Assembly: GCA_041671765.1 (NCBI GenBank)
Contig: JBAZAX010000025.1
Span: forward strand, 1-20,989
From: JBAZAX01 sp041671765
GTDB lineage: Bacteria > Babelota > Babeliae > Babelales > RVW-14
Direction of reading: 5' to 3'
Length of the DNA stretch: 20,989 nt
The notes beneath the pieces are model-generated. The model searched no databases. It was not told the DNA's origin and saw only the letters and a program-made list of their open reading frames with translations. Positions 14,271-20,989 of this stretch are shown piece by piece. Positions within the stretch are counted from its first letter, which is position 1. The number at the start of each line of letters is the position of its first letter. Position numbers and translations under genes: made by a program.

Positions 14271-16269
14271 TGATTAGCTCCAAAAATTTTATTTTACGCA
14301 GTCCACTTATGCCATTTACATCTATAGTTGGGGGACCACTTAACGAAGTGGCTCTATAGCTGAAAGTGATCCCATTAGAATCTGTACCAACAAATACCCC
14401 CGGTTGCACTTCTCTAAAATTTTCAACTTGCGCTTTAAAAAAATCCAAGGCATCTGATGCATCACCTTGAACAGCTCGAATATCATATTGTTTTGATTTT
14501 GGCCCTATCTTTTTTAATTGTTCCACACTCAACTTCTCCCATTGCTTTATTTTTTTTACAACTTCAATGCCTTTGAGGTCATTGGCCACATCTTGCATAA
14601 CTTGTGTGATGGATTCACCTTGTGAGAGCAGTTTTGGATTTTTTTCCACAACCTCAATCGCCATGTTGACCGCATCGATGCCTTCCTCCAAGGAAAGCTT
14701 GCCGACACCAGCAGCTTCAAATACGACCTCTTCTGCGACAGGAGAAGTCAATGCTTCGGCATACTGACTTACAAGCACCCTACCTTCATAGGTTGTAGCC
14801 AACGCGGCGGCATTAAATGCCATTAAATCAAGAACAAATATGGTGCCGTGTTTAAAGCCTCCTTCGATTAATTCTTCATCAGACATTTTTTTAAGCTTTG
14901 CAGCGGTTTTATTGATTTCTAAGCGCAGTGCTTTTTTTTGCGCTTGGCAATGTTGAACATATACATCACATTCTTCTAGAAATAAATCGGGCTTTCCAAG
15001 AATAGCTGATGTTATGCATGAATTATTAAGCGAATCTTGCCGTCCATCTTCATCTACAAAAAGAGTAATTAATTTAAGCGTTCCGCTGACAAAATCAATC
15101 CAATGTTGCGGTGTAAGAAAAGTCTTTACTCCGCTGGCAATTCCACGTGCAGCTATCGACGGATCATTTACTAATGTCATAATTCTTATGCCACCTTTAA
15201 CTACTCGAACCAGATCACAAGCAAAATCAGAAAGTGTAAAAGCCTTGATCGCATTCTTCTCTGTTTTTGCCTGCGCTGTTGCTTGATAGACAATTGGTGC
15301 AAACGCTACAACATGAATATTATTGACATCAACCAATTCCAAATCTTGCATTTCTGCTCTAGTTTCGCAAAGCTCTTCATGAAGTTGCCTATCAAGAGCT
15401 GTTCCATAACAGTTGTTAAAGACTTTTGCCGATGGATCATCAAATTTATAACGTTGAACCTCAGACGAATAATCGTAACATGCGCCATCATGTTCTTCTG
15501 TTTCTTCAAGGGCTCTCTTGCGTGCATCTAGTCTTGTATTTGCAAACTCATCTTCAGAATCATAACTCCAGCGGGATCGTACCTCGCAATATTCTGCAAA
15601 TGTATCAATCTCTTTGGTTGAACTAAAATGCAACCGTGGGAACTGATTTTGTTTATTCTGATTTTCTTTGTGTTTCTTTAGCTCTGCGTCTCTTGCCTTG
15701 TTAACTTTATCCTGAAACTCTTTAATTCTATTGGCTTCATCATTTATAAAATTATGAAATTTATTTTTTTTCTTTCCAAATTTAAAACTTTCGTTAAAGC
15801 CGTTAACTATAAATTTTTCGCCATTTTTAATTCTCTTATGAATGTCAAGAATGTGTTCGTTATAGTGTGGTAGGGTACGAGCATATGATAGAAAATTTTG
15901 AATCTTATAATACTTGTGGCAATTTAAAATATTATTTTCAATTGATGGATTTTGATATGCATCTTGAAAATACTTAGCTGACTTATCATCAAGCGATGTA
16001 TCTTCTCCAGTAAAACTACCAGAATTGTAATATTGCGTAGGAGTGCTGTTTACCTCATTTATATCAAATCTTATGCCATAGTTATTATGTTTATCAGACT
16101 TATTAATAGGGAGTATTTTGTTGTATGTAGTTAGATCCATGGTGGATCGAAGGGTTACATAATATGTTCCATCAGACGCTGTAAGATATGTTTGTCCGTT
16201 ATTCTTACCCCACGTAAAACAAAATGGACAAGTAACAAAAATATAAATCAGAATATGTTTAAATGTCAT
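14263..16269 (-). CDS. Exported polymorphic-toxin-like protein with C-terminal toxin domain
   Basis: 668 aa, ATG preceded by GGAGATAATT. Residues 1-20 form a signal peptide (MTFKHILIYIFVTCPFCFTW). Residues 25-320 are a polar, unassigned region with a Lys/Asn/Gln-rich helical stretch (165-210). Residues 320-400 are more hydrophobic (VVAFAPIVYQATAQAK, AIKAFTLSDFACDLVRVVKG). Residues 475-522 form a block duplicated just downstream, behaving like the conserved pre-toxin junction of polymorphic toxins. The last 80 or so residues form a compact domain: DALDFFKAQV, FREVQPGVFVGTDSNGITFS, YRATSLSGPPTIDV, GLRKIKFLELINE. The ending YR-x(4)-SGPPTID-x(n)-RKIKF is, as I recall, typical of small toxin domains at the end of bacterial polymorphic toxins, possibly nucleases of the BECR/EndoU-like group. 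Catalytic residues cannot be assigned. An overlapping leaderless gene follows. Confidence 0.7.
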   Translation of the reverse strand: MTFKHILIYIFVTCPFCFTWGKNNGQTYLTASDGTYYVTLRSTMDLTTYNKILPINKSDKHNNYGIRFDINEVNSTPTQYYNSGSFTGEDTSLDDKSAKYFQDAYQNPSIENNILNCHKYYKIQNFLSYARTLPHYNEHILDIHKRIKNGEKFIVNGFNESFKFGKKKNKFHNFINDEANRIKEFQDKVNKARDAELKKHKENQNKQNQFPRLHFSSTKEIDTFAEYCEVRSRWSYDSEDEFANTRLDARKRALEETEEHDGACYDYSSEVQRYKFDDPSAKVFNNCYGTALDRQLHEELCETRAEMQDLELVDVNNIHVVAFAPIVYQATAQAKTEKNAIKAFTLSDFACDLVRVVKGGIRIMTLVNDPSIAARGIASGVKTFLTPQHWIDFVSGTLKLITLFVDEDGRQDSLNNSCITSAILGKPDLFLEECDVYVQHCQAQKKALRLEINKTAAKLKKMSDEELIEGGFKHGTIFVLDLMAFNAAALATTYEGRVLVSQYAEALTSPVAEEVVFEAAGVGKLSLEEGIDAVNMAIEVVEKNPKLLSQGESITQVMQDVANDLKGIEVVKKIKQWEKLSVEQLKKIGPKSKQYDIRAVQGDASDALDFFKAQVENFREVQPGVFVGTDSNGITFSYRATSLSGPPTIDVNGISGLRKIKFLELINE

Positions 16270-16299
16270 AATTATCTCCAGTCAAAACTATTAAATCTA

Positions 16300-17025
16300 C
16301 TACTTTTTATACTTGGGCCATTGATTTGTAGAAGGTTCTTCTTCCTCGCTCTTAGCCGATTTTTTCTTATAATATTGCTTATAATCGGATGCATCTTCTT
16401 CTACGCCCTGAATTAGTTTTTCACCTATGTATTCCGCCATTCCGTTTGAAACTAAGTTTCCAATAAAAACTCCCAGTGTGGCACCCAATTTGTACTGTTC
16501 TGTCAGCCGAGTTAATCTTGGATCATCAAATGTAAAATCCCGCTGATTAAGCATTTGCATAAAGCTATCTATTGCGGCAAAAATAAAAACCCTGAAATAC
16601 CTTCTTTTTATACGATGCGTTTTTCCCTTAAAATTGCTATTAAGAACCTTATTTGCAATTACTAGTGAAATGGTTTTTAGAAAAAATAAGAAAATTGGAA
16701 GCGGCGCATTTCTGAGTCGAACAACCTTTAGAAATCTGGCTATCATACTAACAACATCTTCATTAGATTCTAATGCCCGACAGCAAAAATTCTCCGCCAC
16801 ATGTGAATAAGAGCATGCGATTAGACTCGTTGAAGCAAACATTGCCGCACATTCTGGCGGTAGGTTATCAATAAACTCTAAGGGCAAAGCTGATGCCAAC
16901 TCTACAATGCCTGCTATAGTTTTAGCATGTTCCAAATCTTCCTTTGTGTAAGCATTTGAAGAAAAATTAGAAACAAAACAAATTATTATTGTTAATACGC
17001 ACCAATTTAAAATTTTTTTCATCAT
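16300..17025 (-). CDS. Exported or membrane protein, unknown function
   Basis: 241 aa from ATG 17025 (ATG 17022 is equally possible; AGGG lies 4 or 7 bases upstream respectively). The leader MMKKILNWCVLTIIICFVSN is a signal peptide, probably cut near SNA. A cysteine-bearing helical part follows (LPPECAAMFASTSLIACSYS, ENFCCRALES), then a hydrophobic segment APLPIFLFFLKTISLVIANK, a basic stretch KGKTHRIKRRYF, a further hydrophobic segment LGATLGVFIGNLV, and a charged C-terminus rich in Lys and Glu. It is probably a membrane protein with two internal spans. It lies 30 bases from the gene on each side, inside a continuous minus-strand operon. No family is recognised. Confidence 0.7.
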   Translation of the reverse strand: MMKKILNWCVLTIIICFVSNFSSNAYTKEDLEHAKTIAGIVELASALPLEFIDNLPPECAAMFASTSLIACSYSHVAENFCCRALESNEDVVSMIARFLKVVRLRNAPLPIFLFFLKTISLVIANKVLNSNFKGKTHRIKRRYFRVFIFAAIDSFMQMLNQRDFTFDDPRLTRLTEQYKLGATLGVFIGNLVSNGMAEYIGEKLIQGVEEDASDYKQYYKKKSAKSEEEEPSTNQWPKYKK

Positions 17026-17055
17026 CAAGCCCTATCTTTTTCAATTTACTCTCTA

Positions 17056-18021
17056 TCAAACGTTTATTCCGGCATCAGCACTGAGTTTCTTGCAGATACC
17101 AATTAATTCATCTATTTGTTCACTTACCCTACGATTATCTTCAGGTATTCTATTTTGAGGAATACTTGGCATTATTTTTTCAGCTTCAACATCCGACTGT
17201 ATTGCTGCGGGATCAAGTCCCATACTTTTCATAAGCTTAGTAGAAAGCTCTGCTGTTTCTTCGTATAATTTCTGATTAAATCTGGCTTTCGGAGGATGAA
17301 ATCTAACTCTAATTCGTCGAGGGGCTCCTTGTATGCCAAGCGTAGAAAGATGACTACTTGGATCTTCTTGCTCATCAAATGATTTTGGTGTTTCGTCATC
17401 GTGTTGCAATTCACTATTGCTAGGTTTTTCATTATTTTTTTCATCAACCGGAGGTATAGGTTTTGGAAAACCTGGAATTAAACCGAAAAGCCAAGATAAA
17501 AGCCCAGACAGAGGCAGTTTGATATTGAATTTTCCAAATAATAAACATAATAAATAATAGATAACTACAACAGCTACAAAAATTACAGCCATTTTAAAGA
17601 CAAAATAAGAAGCCTTCATCTTTGTTAAAAAGTTTTTTCGTGCATAATACTCTTCAGATTCGTTGTTGGTTACAATAATACTGATGATATTACTTTTTGG
17701 ATTTTGATTATTTAAAAGATGTTGAATGTGAGAGACTAATTTTTGAATGTCGTAGGGATTTTCTTGGTTATCATTGAGCATTTCTATAATTTCATCAGCT
17801 GAATGTTCATGTAGAAGAAGATCACAAATATTTTCTACAAGTGCTTTAAATTCAGGATCAATTTTTTTCTCTGAAGTAAAATCCATATCTGCATCAGCGC
17901 AATGTGCTAATAAAGGGCTGTAATTACTAAAATAGCAAAAACCAATTACATAAAGGAGTAGGTATCTTAGGTTTATGAAAATCAAATTTTGCAATAAATT
18001 ATCTTTATGCATGTATGACAT
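17056..18021 (-). CDS. Membrane partner protein overlapping the ATAD3-like ATPase
   Basis: 321 aa. ATG 18021 has a perfect GGAGGT five bases upstream and lies inside the end of the ATPase gene (17-base overlap), so the two proteins are made together. Residues 11-42 form a signal peptide or anchor (LRYLLLYVIGFCYFSNYSPL). Residues 50-125 are an acidic helical domain (DPEFKALVENICDLLLHEHS). Residues 140-163 are a strong membrane span (VFKMAVIFVAVVVIYYLLCL), followed by LPLSGLLSWLFGLIPGFPKP (169-188), which may dip into the membrane. A Pro/Glu-rich linker leads to a basic patch PRRIRVRFHPPKARF and a helical C-terminus. With this topology the helical domain is outside and the C-terminus in the cytoplasm, on the same side as the ATPase domain. 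Function unknown; physical partnership with the ATPase is inferred from overlap. Confidence 0.78.
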   Translation of the reverse strand: MSYMHKDNLLQNLIFINLRYLLLYVIGFCYFSNYSPLLAHCADADMDFTSEKKIDPEFKALVENICDLLLHEHSADEIIEMLNDNQENPYDIQKLVSHIQHLLNNQNPKSNIISIIVTNNESEEYYARKNFLTKMKASYFVFKMAVIFVAVVVIYYLLCLLFGKFNIKLPLSGLLSWLFGLIPGFPKPIPPVDEKNNEKPSNSELQHDDETPKSFDEQEDPSSHLSTLGIQGAPRRIRVRFHPPKARFNQKLYEETAELSTKLMKSMGLDPAAIQSDVEAEKIMPSIPQNRIPEDNRRVSEQIDELIGICKKLSADAGINV

Positions 18022-19477
18022 TTAGACCTCCAGCCCACTTTTCAAGGTCCTTTGACCATAGAGCTGTTTGCTGTAGGCTACGCTTTGCCTGATCTATTAC
18101 AGCTATCGCAATATCGTTAGTCAATTGCATAGATTCTTGCCGCCTTGCATTAATAATCATCTCTTCAGCGACAAATTTAATAGCTCGTGGTGAAAAGCCT
18201 TTGAGACTTTCGGCATATTTTGGAAGCAATTTTATAAGGTCTGGATGTAGGCCAACGACTGCATCTTCGTTTTCTTGTGCAGTTTTTACAAGATACATAG
18301 AAAGAATTTTTTCTCGTTCAGGTGCTTCTGGTAGAGTGAACTCAATATTTATTCCAATACGATTAGTGATTGCATCATCCAGTTTAAATGGATGATTAGT
18401 TGCGAAAATAAACATAACTTTTTTCTGCGATTGATCTGAAACAAGCGATAAAAATGTATTTATAAAATCTTGTGTTGCTTTGGATGTTGTTGCCAACTTT
18501 CTATTCGAAAACAAAGATTCAGCTTCGTCTATAAAAACTATGAGTCCATTCTTGCTTCTTTTTGCCCAATTCAAAAACTTACGTAACTCATTATTGGCAT
18601 GATTTAAATCTGTGATTTTTGCAAATTCTGAGCCAGATGTTAGTGCATAATCAAGTCCTGAAGAGTATGCCAATGCTTTAACGAAAGCAGTCTTTCCGGT
18701 TCCTGGAGCTCCATAAAAAAGAACATTGGGCAGAACCTCGTTAAATTTTTTTGCAGTTTGTACTCGCAGTAAAAGATCAAGAAGTTGCTTTTGCAGGGGA
18801 GCCGCAAAAATTAAGTCATCAATATCAACATTTTGTTTGGGTTTAAACCATTCAAACAATTTCGGTCTTGACGTTTCACTTATAACACGTGGTTGTGTTA
18901 AATAATTTATAAGTGCGGGTGTTCCATATTTGATAATGAAGAAACATAAGGCAATTGTAACTATTGCAGCTGAAATTTTTAGCATAAGTTTTGGATCGCC
19001 TATTGTCTCCCGAAGCTCTTTCCAATCCTCTTGTCTTATTTTAATTTCGTCGACTAGTGGACGCCTAGATTCTTTTTTTATAGTTTCTAAAATTTCTTTC
19101 TGTTTTGCGCCCACTCCAACTAAGTTTTCAATTGCAGCCTGAGTCTGTTTATCTAGGGTTGCAGGCAGGTCTTTGATTTTTGTTATTATTTCGGTTGCAA
19201 GGGCTGCCGCCGTTTTTGATAATTCGAAAGATTTTTGTGATGCTTCAAGTGCATTATGCGATAATACTACAGATGCATTTGACTTCTCAAGGGATTTAGC
19301 GCAGTTTTGTTTAGCAGCAGTCACCTCTTTTAAAATTGCATCAAGTAATTGTTGGGTTTGCGGTTGTTGCACAGGCTGCTGCGTTGCTCGTTGTGATGAA
19401 TAGATTGCTGAGGTATAAAAAATGTTGGTGATGCTTACCAAAGTAATTACAATAAATAAACGCTTATGTGTCCACAT
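18005..19477 (-). CDS. ATAD3-like membrane AAA ATPase with coiled coil (copy 2)
   Basis: 490 aa from ATG 19477, chosen because GAAGGAG stands upstream and MWTHKRLFIVITLVS aligns with the start of copy 1 (MTIHKRLFIVTTIVS); the frame extends 17 codons farther without support. Order: anchor or signal peptide (1-28), Ala/Lys/Glu-rich coiled coil (40-155), membrane span (167-189), ETSRPKLFEW (201-210), AAA domain (222-480). Motifs: Walker A GAPGTGKT (256-263), Walker B LIVFIDE (312-318), sensor-1 N361, arginine finger R373, FSPRA near the end. The AAA domain is much more alike between copies than the coiled coil, so the external part has diverged. It is the first gene of a minus-strand operon that continues through membrane proteins to the toxin-like gene. 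Resemblance to ATAD3 is as for copy 1. Confidence 0.9.
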   Translation of the reverse strand: MWTHKRLFIVITLVSITNIFYTSAIYSSQRATQQPVQQPQTQQLLDAILKEVTAAKQNCAKSLEKSNASVVLSHNALEASQKSFELSKTAAALATEIITKIKDLPATLDKQTQAAIENLVGVGAKQKEILETIKKESRRPLVDEIKIRQEDWKELRETIGDPKLMLKISAAIVTIALCFFIIKYGTPALINYLTQPRVISETSRPKLFEWFKPKQNVDIDDLIFAAPLQKQLLDLLLRVQTAKKFNEVLPNVLFYGAPGTGKTAFVKALAYSSGLDYALTSGSEFAKITDLNHANNELRKFLNWAKRSKNGLIVFIDEAESLFSNRKLATTSKATQDFINTFLSLVSDQSQKKVMFIFATNHPFKLDDAITNRIGINIEFTLPEAPEREKILSMYLVKTAQENEDAVVGLHPDLIKLLPKYAESLKGFSPRAIKFVAEEMIINARRQESMQLTNDIAIAVIDQAKRSLQQTALWSKDLEKWAGGLNVIHA

Positions 19478-19570
19478 TATCTGCTCCTTCGTGATGGTAA
19501 AAAAAAGTTGCAAAAACAAAAAAATCATTCATAATACTAACCCGTTTAAAATGGAGTTAGCCTTTTCAGC

Positions 19571-19587
19571 TAGATAAGTTTTATCTA
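19571..19587. promoter_or_regulatory. Palindrome in the leader of the ATPase operon
   Basis: TAGATAA (19571-19577) and TTATCTA (19581-19587) are perfect inverted arms around GTT. An outer pair CCTTTT (19561-19566) and AAAAGG (19589-19594) extends the structure with a small internal loop. It lies about 85 bases upstream of the ATPase start and downstream of its possible -10, so it could be an operator or a leader hairpin. Confidence 0.35.
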
Positions 19588-19719
19588 AAAAAGGTTTGTC
19601 TTTGCTGCAACGAAATTTAGCAGTATAGTTTTTATTTGTAAAGTTAAAATTTGAGATTTAAATTTTAAAAATTCAAAAAATATTTTGTATCCATGTATTG
19701 GAAGAGGTATTCATCGAAA

Positions 19720-19748
19720 TTCAAATAACTTTTAACTTTTGATATAAT
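19720..19748 (+). promoter_or_regulatory. Candidate promoter for the zinc-ribbon gene
   Basis: A perfect TATAAT (19743-19748) is preceded, after 17 bases, by TTCAAA (19720-19725), four of six positions of the -35 consensus. The predicted start near 19755 leaves about 45 bases before the ATG at 19802. Confidence 0.4.
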
Positions 19749-19801
19749 TCAAAATGCGTATTGAGTTTCTCTGTGTATTTCGATAAATGCGAGGTATTGC
19801 C

Positions 19802-20395
19802 ATGACTCACTGGGGTTGGTATTGGAAGATTAAGATTAAGCATAAGCCCAAGTCTCTCTGCCCAAGCTATTTTTGCCTGGACTCATTCTCGCTATTCAAA
19901 ATCAAAGGTTCATTTGAAGCCTGTATAAACAAGGTCTCTCTTGAGATGCCGCCGTACAAGTTGAAAGCTACGCTTTTGTATGACAAGTACAGCGTTGAGT
20001 ATTCAGGTGGTAAGTATGAAATTCCAATCGAAAAACAATCTTGCAATTACGGAGGATCTCGCTACTTTCTGCATTGTCCAAAATGTAATCTGAGAATGCG
20101 ATTTTTATACTGTAAAGATGGTCTGTTCGCTTGTAGGAGGTGTTTGAAAATTGGATATTTTACACAACGGCTTCGACCATCAATTCGATGCATAATAATG
20201 GAAAGTAAGTATGTAAACAAGATAAAGCTGATGGGCGGTGATAATTATAAAAAACCTCCAAGAATGAAATCTGTGAGATACGATTTACTCAGGGAGCGTT
20301 GCAGAAATTATGAAAACAAGTTTGAAAATGCTGTGCGCAAAGAGTTGCTTGAATGGTATCCAAAAAAAAGGGAAGATCTCTTAAATTTTTTATAA
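19802..20395 (+). CDS. Zinc-ribbon protein, mobile-element type
   Basis: 197 aa from ATG 19802, chosen because GAGG stands seven bases before it; ATG 19787 is in frame but overlaps that site. The N-terminus MTHWGWYWKIKIKHKPK is strongly basic and aromatic. Residues 35-85 look like beta strands (LKATLLYDKYSVEYSGGKYE). A four-cysteine zinc ribbon follows: CPKC (92-95) and CRRC (111-114), with RFLYCKDGLFA between. The C-terminal 80 residues are basic and helical (MKSVRYDLLRERCRNYENKF). Small proteins with a CPxC-(about 15)-CxxC ribbon followed by a Tyr-x-x-Gln-like segment recur, as I recall, in genomic islands and near recombination genes. Nucleic-acid binding is likely. No signal peptide. Its neighbours to the right also look like mobile-element sequence. 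Confidence 0.7.
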   Translation: MTHWGWYWKIKIKHKPKSLCPSYFCLDSFSLFKIKGSFEACINKVSLEMPPYKLKATLLYDKYSVEYSGGKYEIPIEKQSCNYGGSRYFLHCPKCNLRMRFLYCKDGLFACRRCLKIGYFTQRLRPSIRCIIMESKYVNKIKLMGGDNYKKPPRMKSVRYDLLRERCRNYENKFENAVRKELLEWYPKKREDLLNFL

Positions 20396-20630
20396 AGTTG
20401 AAAAGTTGGAAGTTGGTTTAAAATGGTTCAACTCACTTGATGCGCGCATGGATCAATGCTTTGCTGTGATGATTGTTTGAAGTTGAAAAGTTGAATGGGG
20501 TACAGTCTTTTAAAATTTACATGATTTGTTGTACCCCTAAAGTCACCTCATCACTTCAACCTTTCAACTAAATCTATAAATATAACTATAAGACTTATTA
20601 GATCGTTAGTTTGAGAATTGAAACACAGTC
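20396..20630. other. Noncoding block with iteron-like repeats
   Basis: 235 bases between two converging genes with no open frame. A 15-base motif AGTTGAAAAGTTGRA occurs directly at 20396-20410 and 20481-20495 and inverted (one mismatch) at 20555-20569. A looser inverted copy, TCAACCATTTTCAACT, falls at 20631-20646 inside the end of the next gene. Such clustered repeats suggest protein-binding iterons or an element's replication or end sequence. Confidence 0.6.
20481..20569. repeat. Nested inverted repeat, possible cruciform
   Basis: Outer arms are 20481-20495 (AGTTGAAAAGTTGAA) and 20555-20569 (TTCAACCTTTCAACT), complementary at 14 of 15 positions. Inner arms are GGGGTACA (20497-20504) and TGTACCCC (20530-20537), perfectly complementary around a 25-base loop. 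No T-run follows, so it is not a standard terminator, though it lies between converging genes. Confidence 0.7.
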
Positions 20631-20989
20631 TCAACCATTTTCAACTTCTTCAAGTACTTGATTCTTGGGCAAATATTCCCACTCATCTTTCTTCTCTTTT
20701 TGGATTTCTTCAATTTTGCCACTTTCAATCAAAGTTTTTAATACATAATCATACATATCTGATCCGCCACCAAGTTGTTTTGATTGCAGAAGGGCCTTTC
20801 GTTTGATGGGCAATCCCTTTTCTGCAAACTTTTTACATATCCATTCAATTAGCATACGACATTTATGCTGATGATCAGACTCGCCAAGCTCACCTTCAAA
20901 TAGTTGAGCTGTCGAATGTATGGCTGCGAGAAGTATTGGTATGGCAAAAGCAATGGCCTCAACTTCTATCGCTTTGGCTTCTTGGTCAT
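20631..20989 (-). CDS. C-terminal part of a probable mobile-element replication protein (runs off the right edge)
   Basis: The minus-strand frame is open from the right edge to the TGA at 20631-20633, giving 119 codons with no start needed inside the window. It reads DQEAKAIEVEAIAFAIPILL, then HSTAQLFEGELGESDHQHKC, LIEWICKKFAEKGLPIKRK, and a winged-helix-like end: ALLQSKQLGG, MYDYVLKTLIESGKIEEIQK, DEWEYLPKNQ. A helical region, then a short arm that re-arms a winged helix (KRKALLQ, then a helix, then 'LIESGKIEE'), is how DUF3987/primase-helicase-type proteins of phages and islands often end, as I recall. The catalytic part would lie beyond the edge, so the assignment is tentative. It converges on the zinc-ribbon gene across the repeat block. 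Confidence 0.6.
   Translation of the reverse strand, partial: DQEAKAIEVEAIAFAIPILLAAIHSTAQLFEGELGESDHQHKCRMLIEWICKKFAEKGLPIKRKALLQSKQLGGGSDMYDYVLKTLIESGKIEEIQKEKKDEWEYLPKNQVLEEVENG

Larger units (their letters stand above)
19478..19801. other. Intergenic region between divergent genes
   Basis: 324 bases between the ATPase operon (left) and the zinc-ribbon gene (right). It contains a dyad at 19561-19594 and a candidate rightward promoter at 19720-19748, listed separately. For the leftward operon, TATACT on the minus strand (about 19629-19634) could be a -10 element, but no good -35 accompanies it. No open frame or RNA gene was seen. Confidence 0.5.

Noticed and set aside
19478..19528. 17-codon extension of ATPase copy 2 (MIFLFLQLFFTITK)
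   Set aside because: No ribosome binding site precedes it, it covers the GAAGGAG site, and copy 1 starts at the residue equivalent to the ATG at 19477.
20396..20570. CRISPR array
   Set aside because: The repeated motif is 15 bases, irregularly spaced and in both orientations, with no uniform spacers.

Overview
The window looks like a stretch of chromosome from a low-GC, Gram-negative, host-associated bacterium, most likely a member of Candidatus Dependentiae (TM6, class Babeliae). That placement is an inference. It rests on A/T-rich sequence, an unusual density of signal-peptide-bearing proteins with no recognisable function, coiled-coil AAA ATPases of ATAD3 type, secreted beta-propeller-like proteins and a large secreted protein with a toxin-like tail. 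No rRNA or tRNA gene was found to test it.

Layout. (1) 1-1755, minus strand: an ATAD3-like membrane AAA ATPase whose stop codon overlaps a GTG-started, signal-peptide gene cut by the left edge. (2) 2086-4842: a small membrane protein converging on a large secreted protein with an acidic, charged N-terminal half. (3) 5192-6365, plus strand: a flavin-reductase-fold protein and an exported ferritin-like lipoprotein. (4) 6368-10403, minus strand: a three-gene operon of an exported PPP-family phosphatase and two exported beta-propeller-like proteins. (5) 10716-12392, plus strand: a large exported protein of unknown function, ending at a strong bidirectional terminator (12677-12713). (6) 12743-19477, minus strand: a tightly packed operon read from right to left. 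It encodes a second ATAD3-like ATPase, a two-segment membrane protein overlapping it, another membrane protein, a 668-aa exported protein with a polymorphic-toxin-like C-terminus, an overlapping leaderless protein that fits an immunity protein, a fragment of the toxin gene's pre-toxin region, and a small exported membrane protein. (7) 19802-20989: a zinc-ribbon protein, a noncoding block of iteron-like inverted repeats, and the C-terminal end of a protein resembling mobile-element replication proteins; this right end looks like an integrated element.

The two ATAD3-like genes are clear paralogues. In each, the next gene starts inside or at the end of the ATPase gene and encodes an exported protein. 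The predicted topology (N-terminal anchor, external coiled coil, second membrane span, cytoplasmic AAA domain) matches that of mitochondrial ATAD3. The second copy heads the operon holding the toxin-immunity pair. The most interesting hypothesis here is therefore a membrane ATPase module linked to an exported polymorphic toxin. The link is inferred from gene order only.
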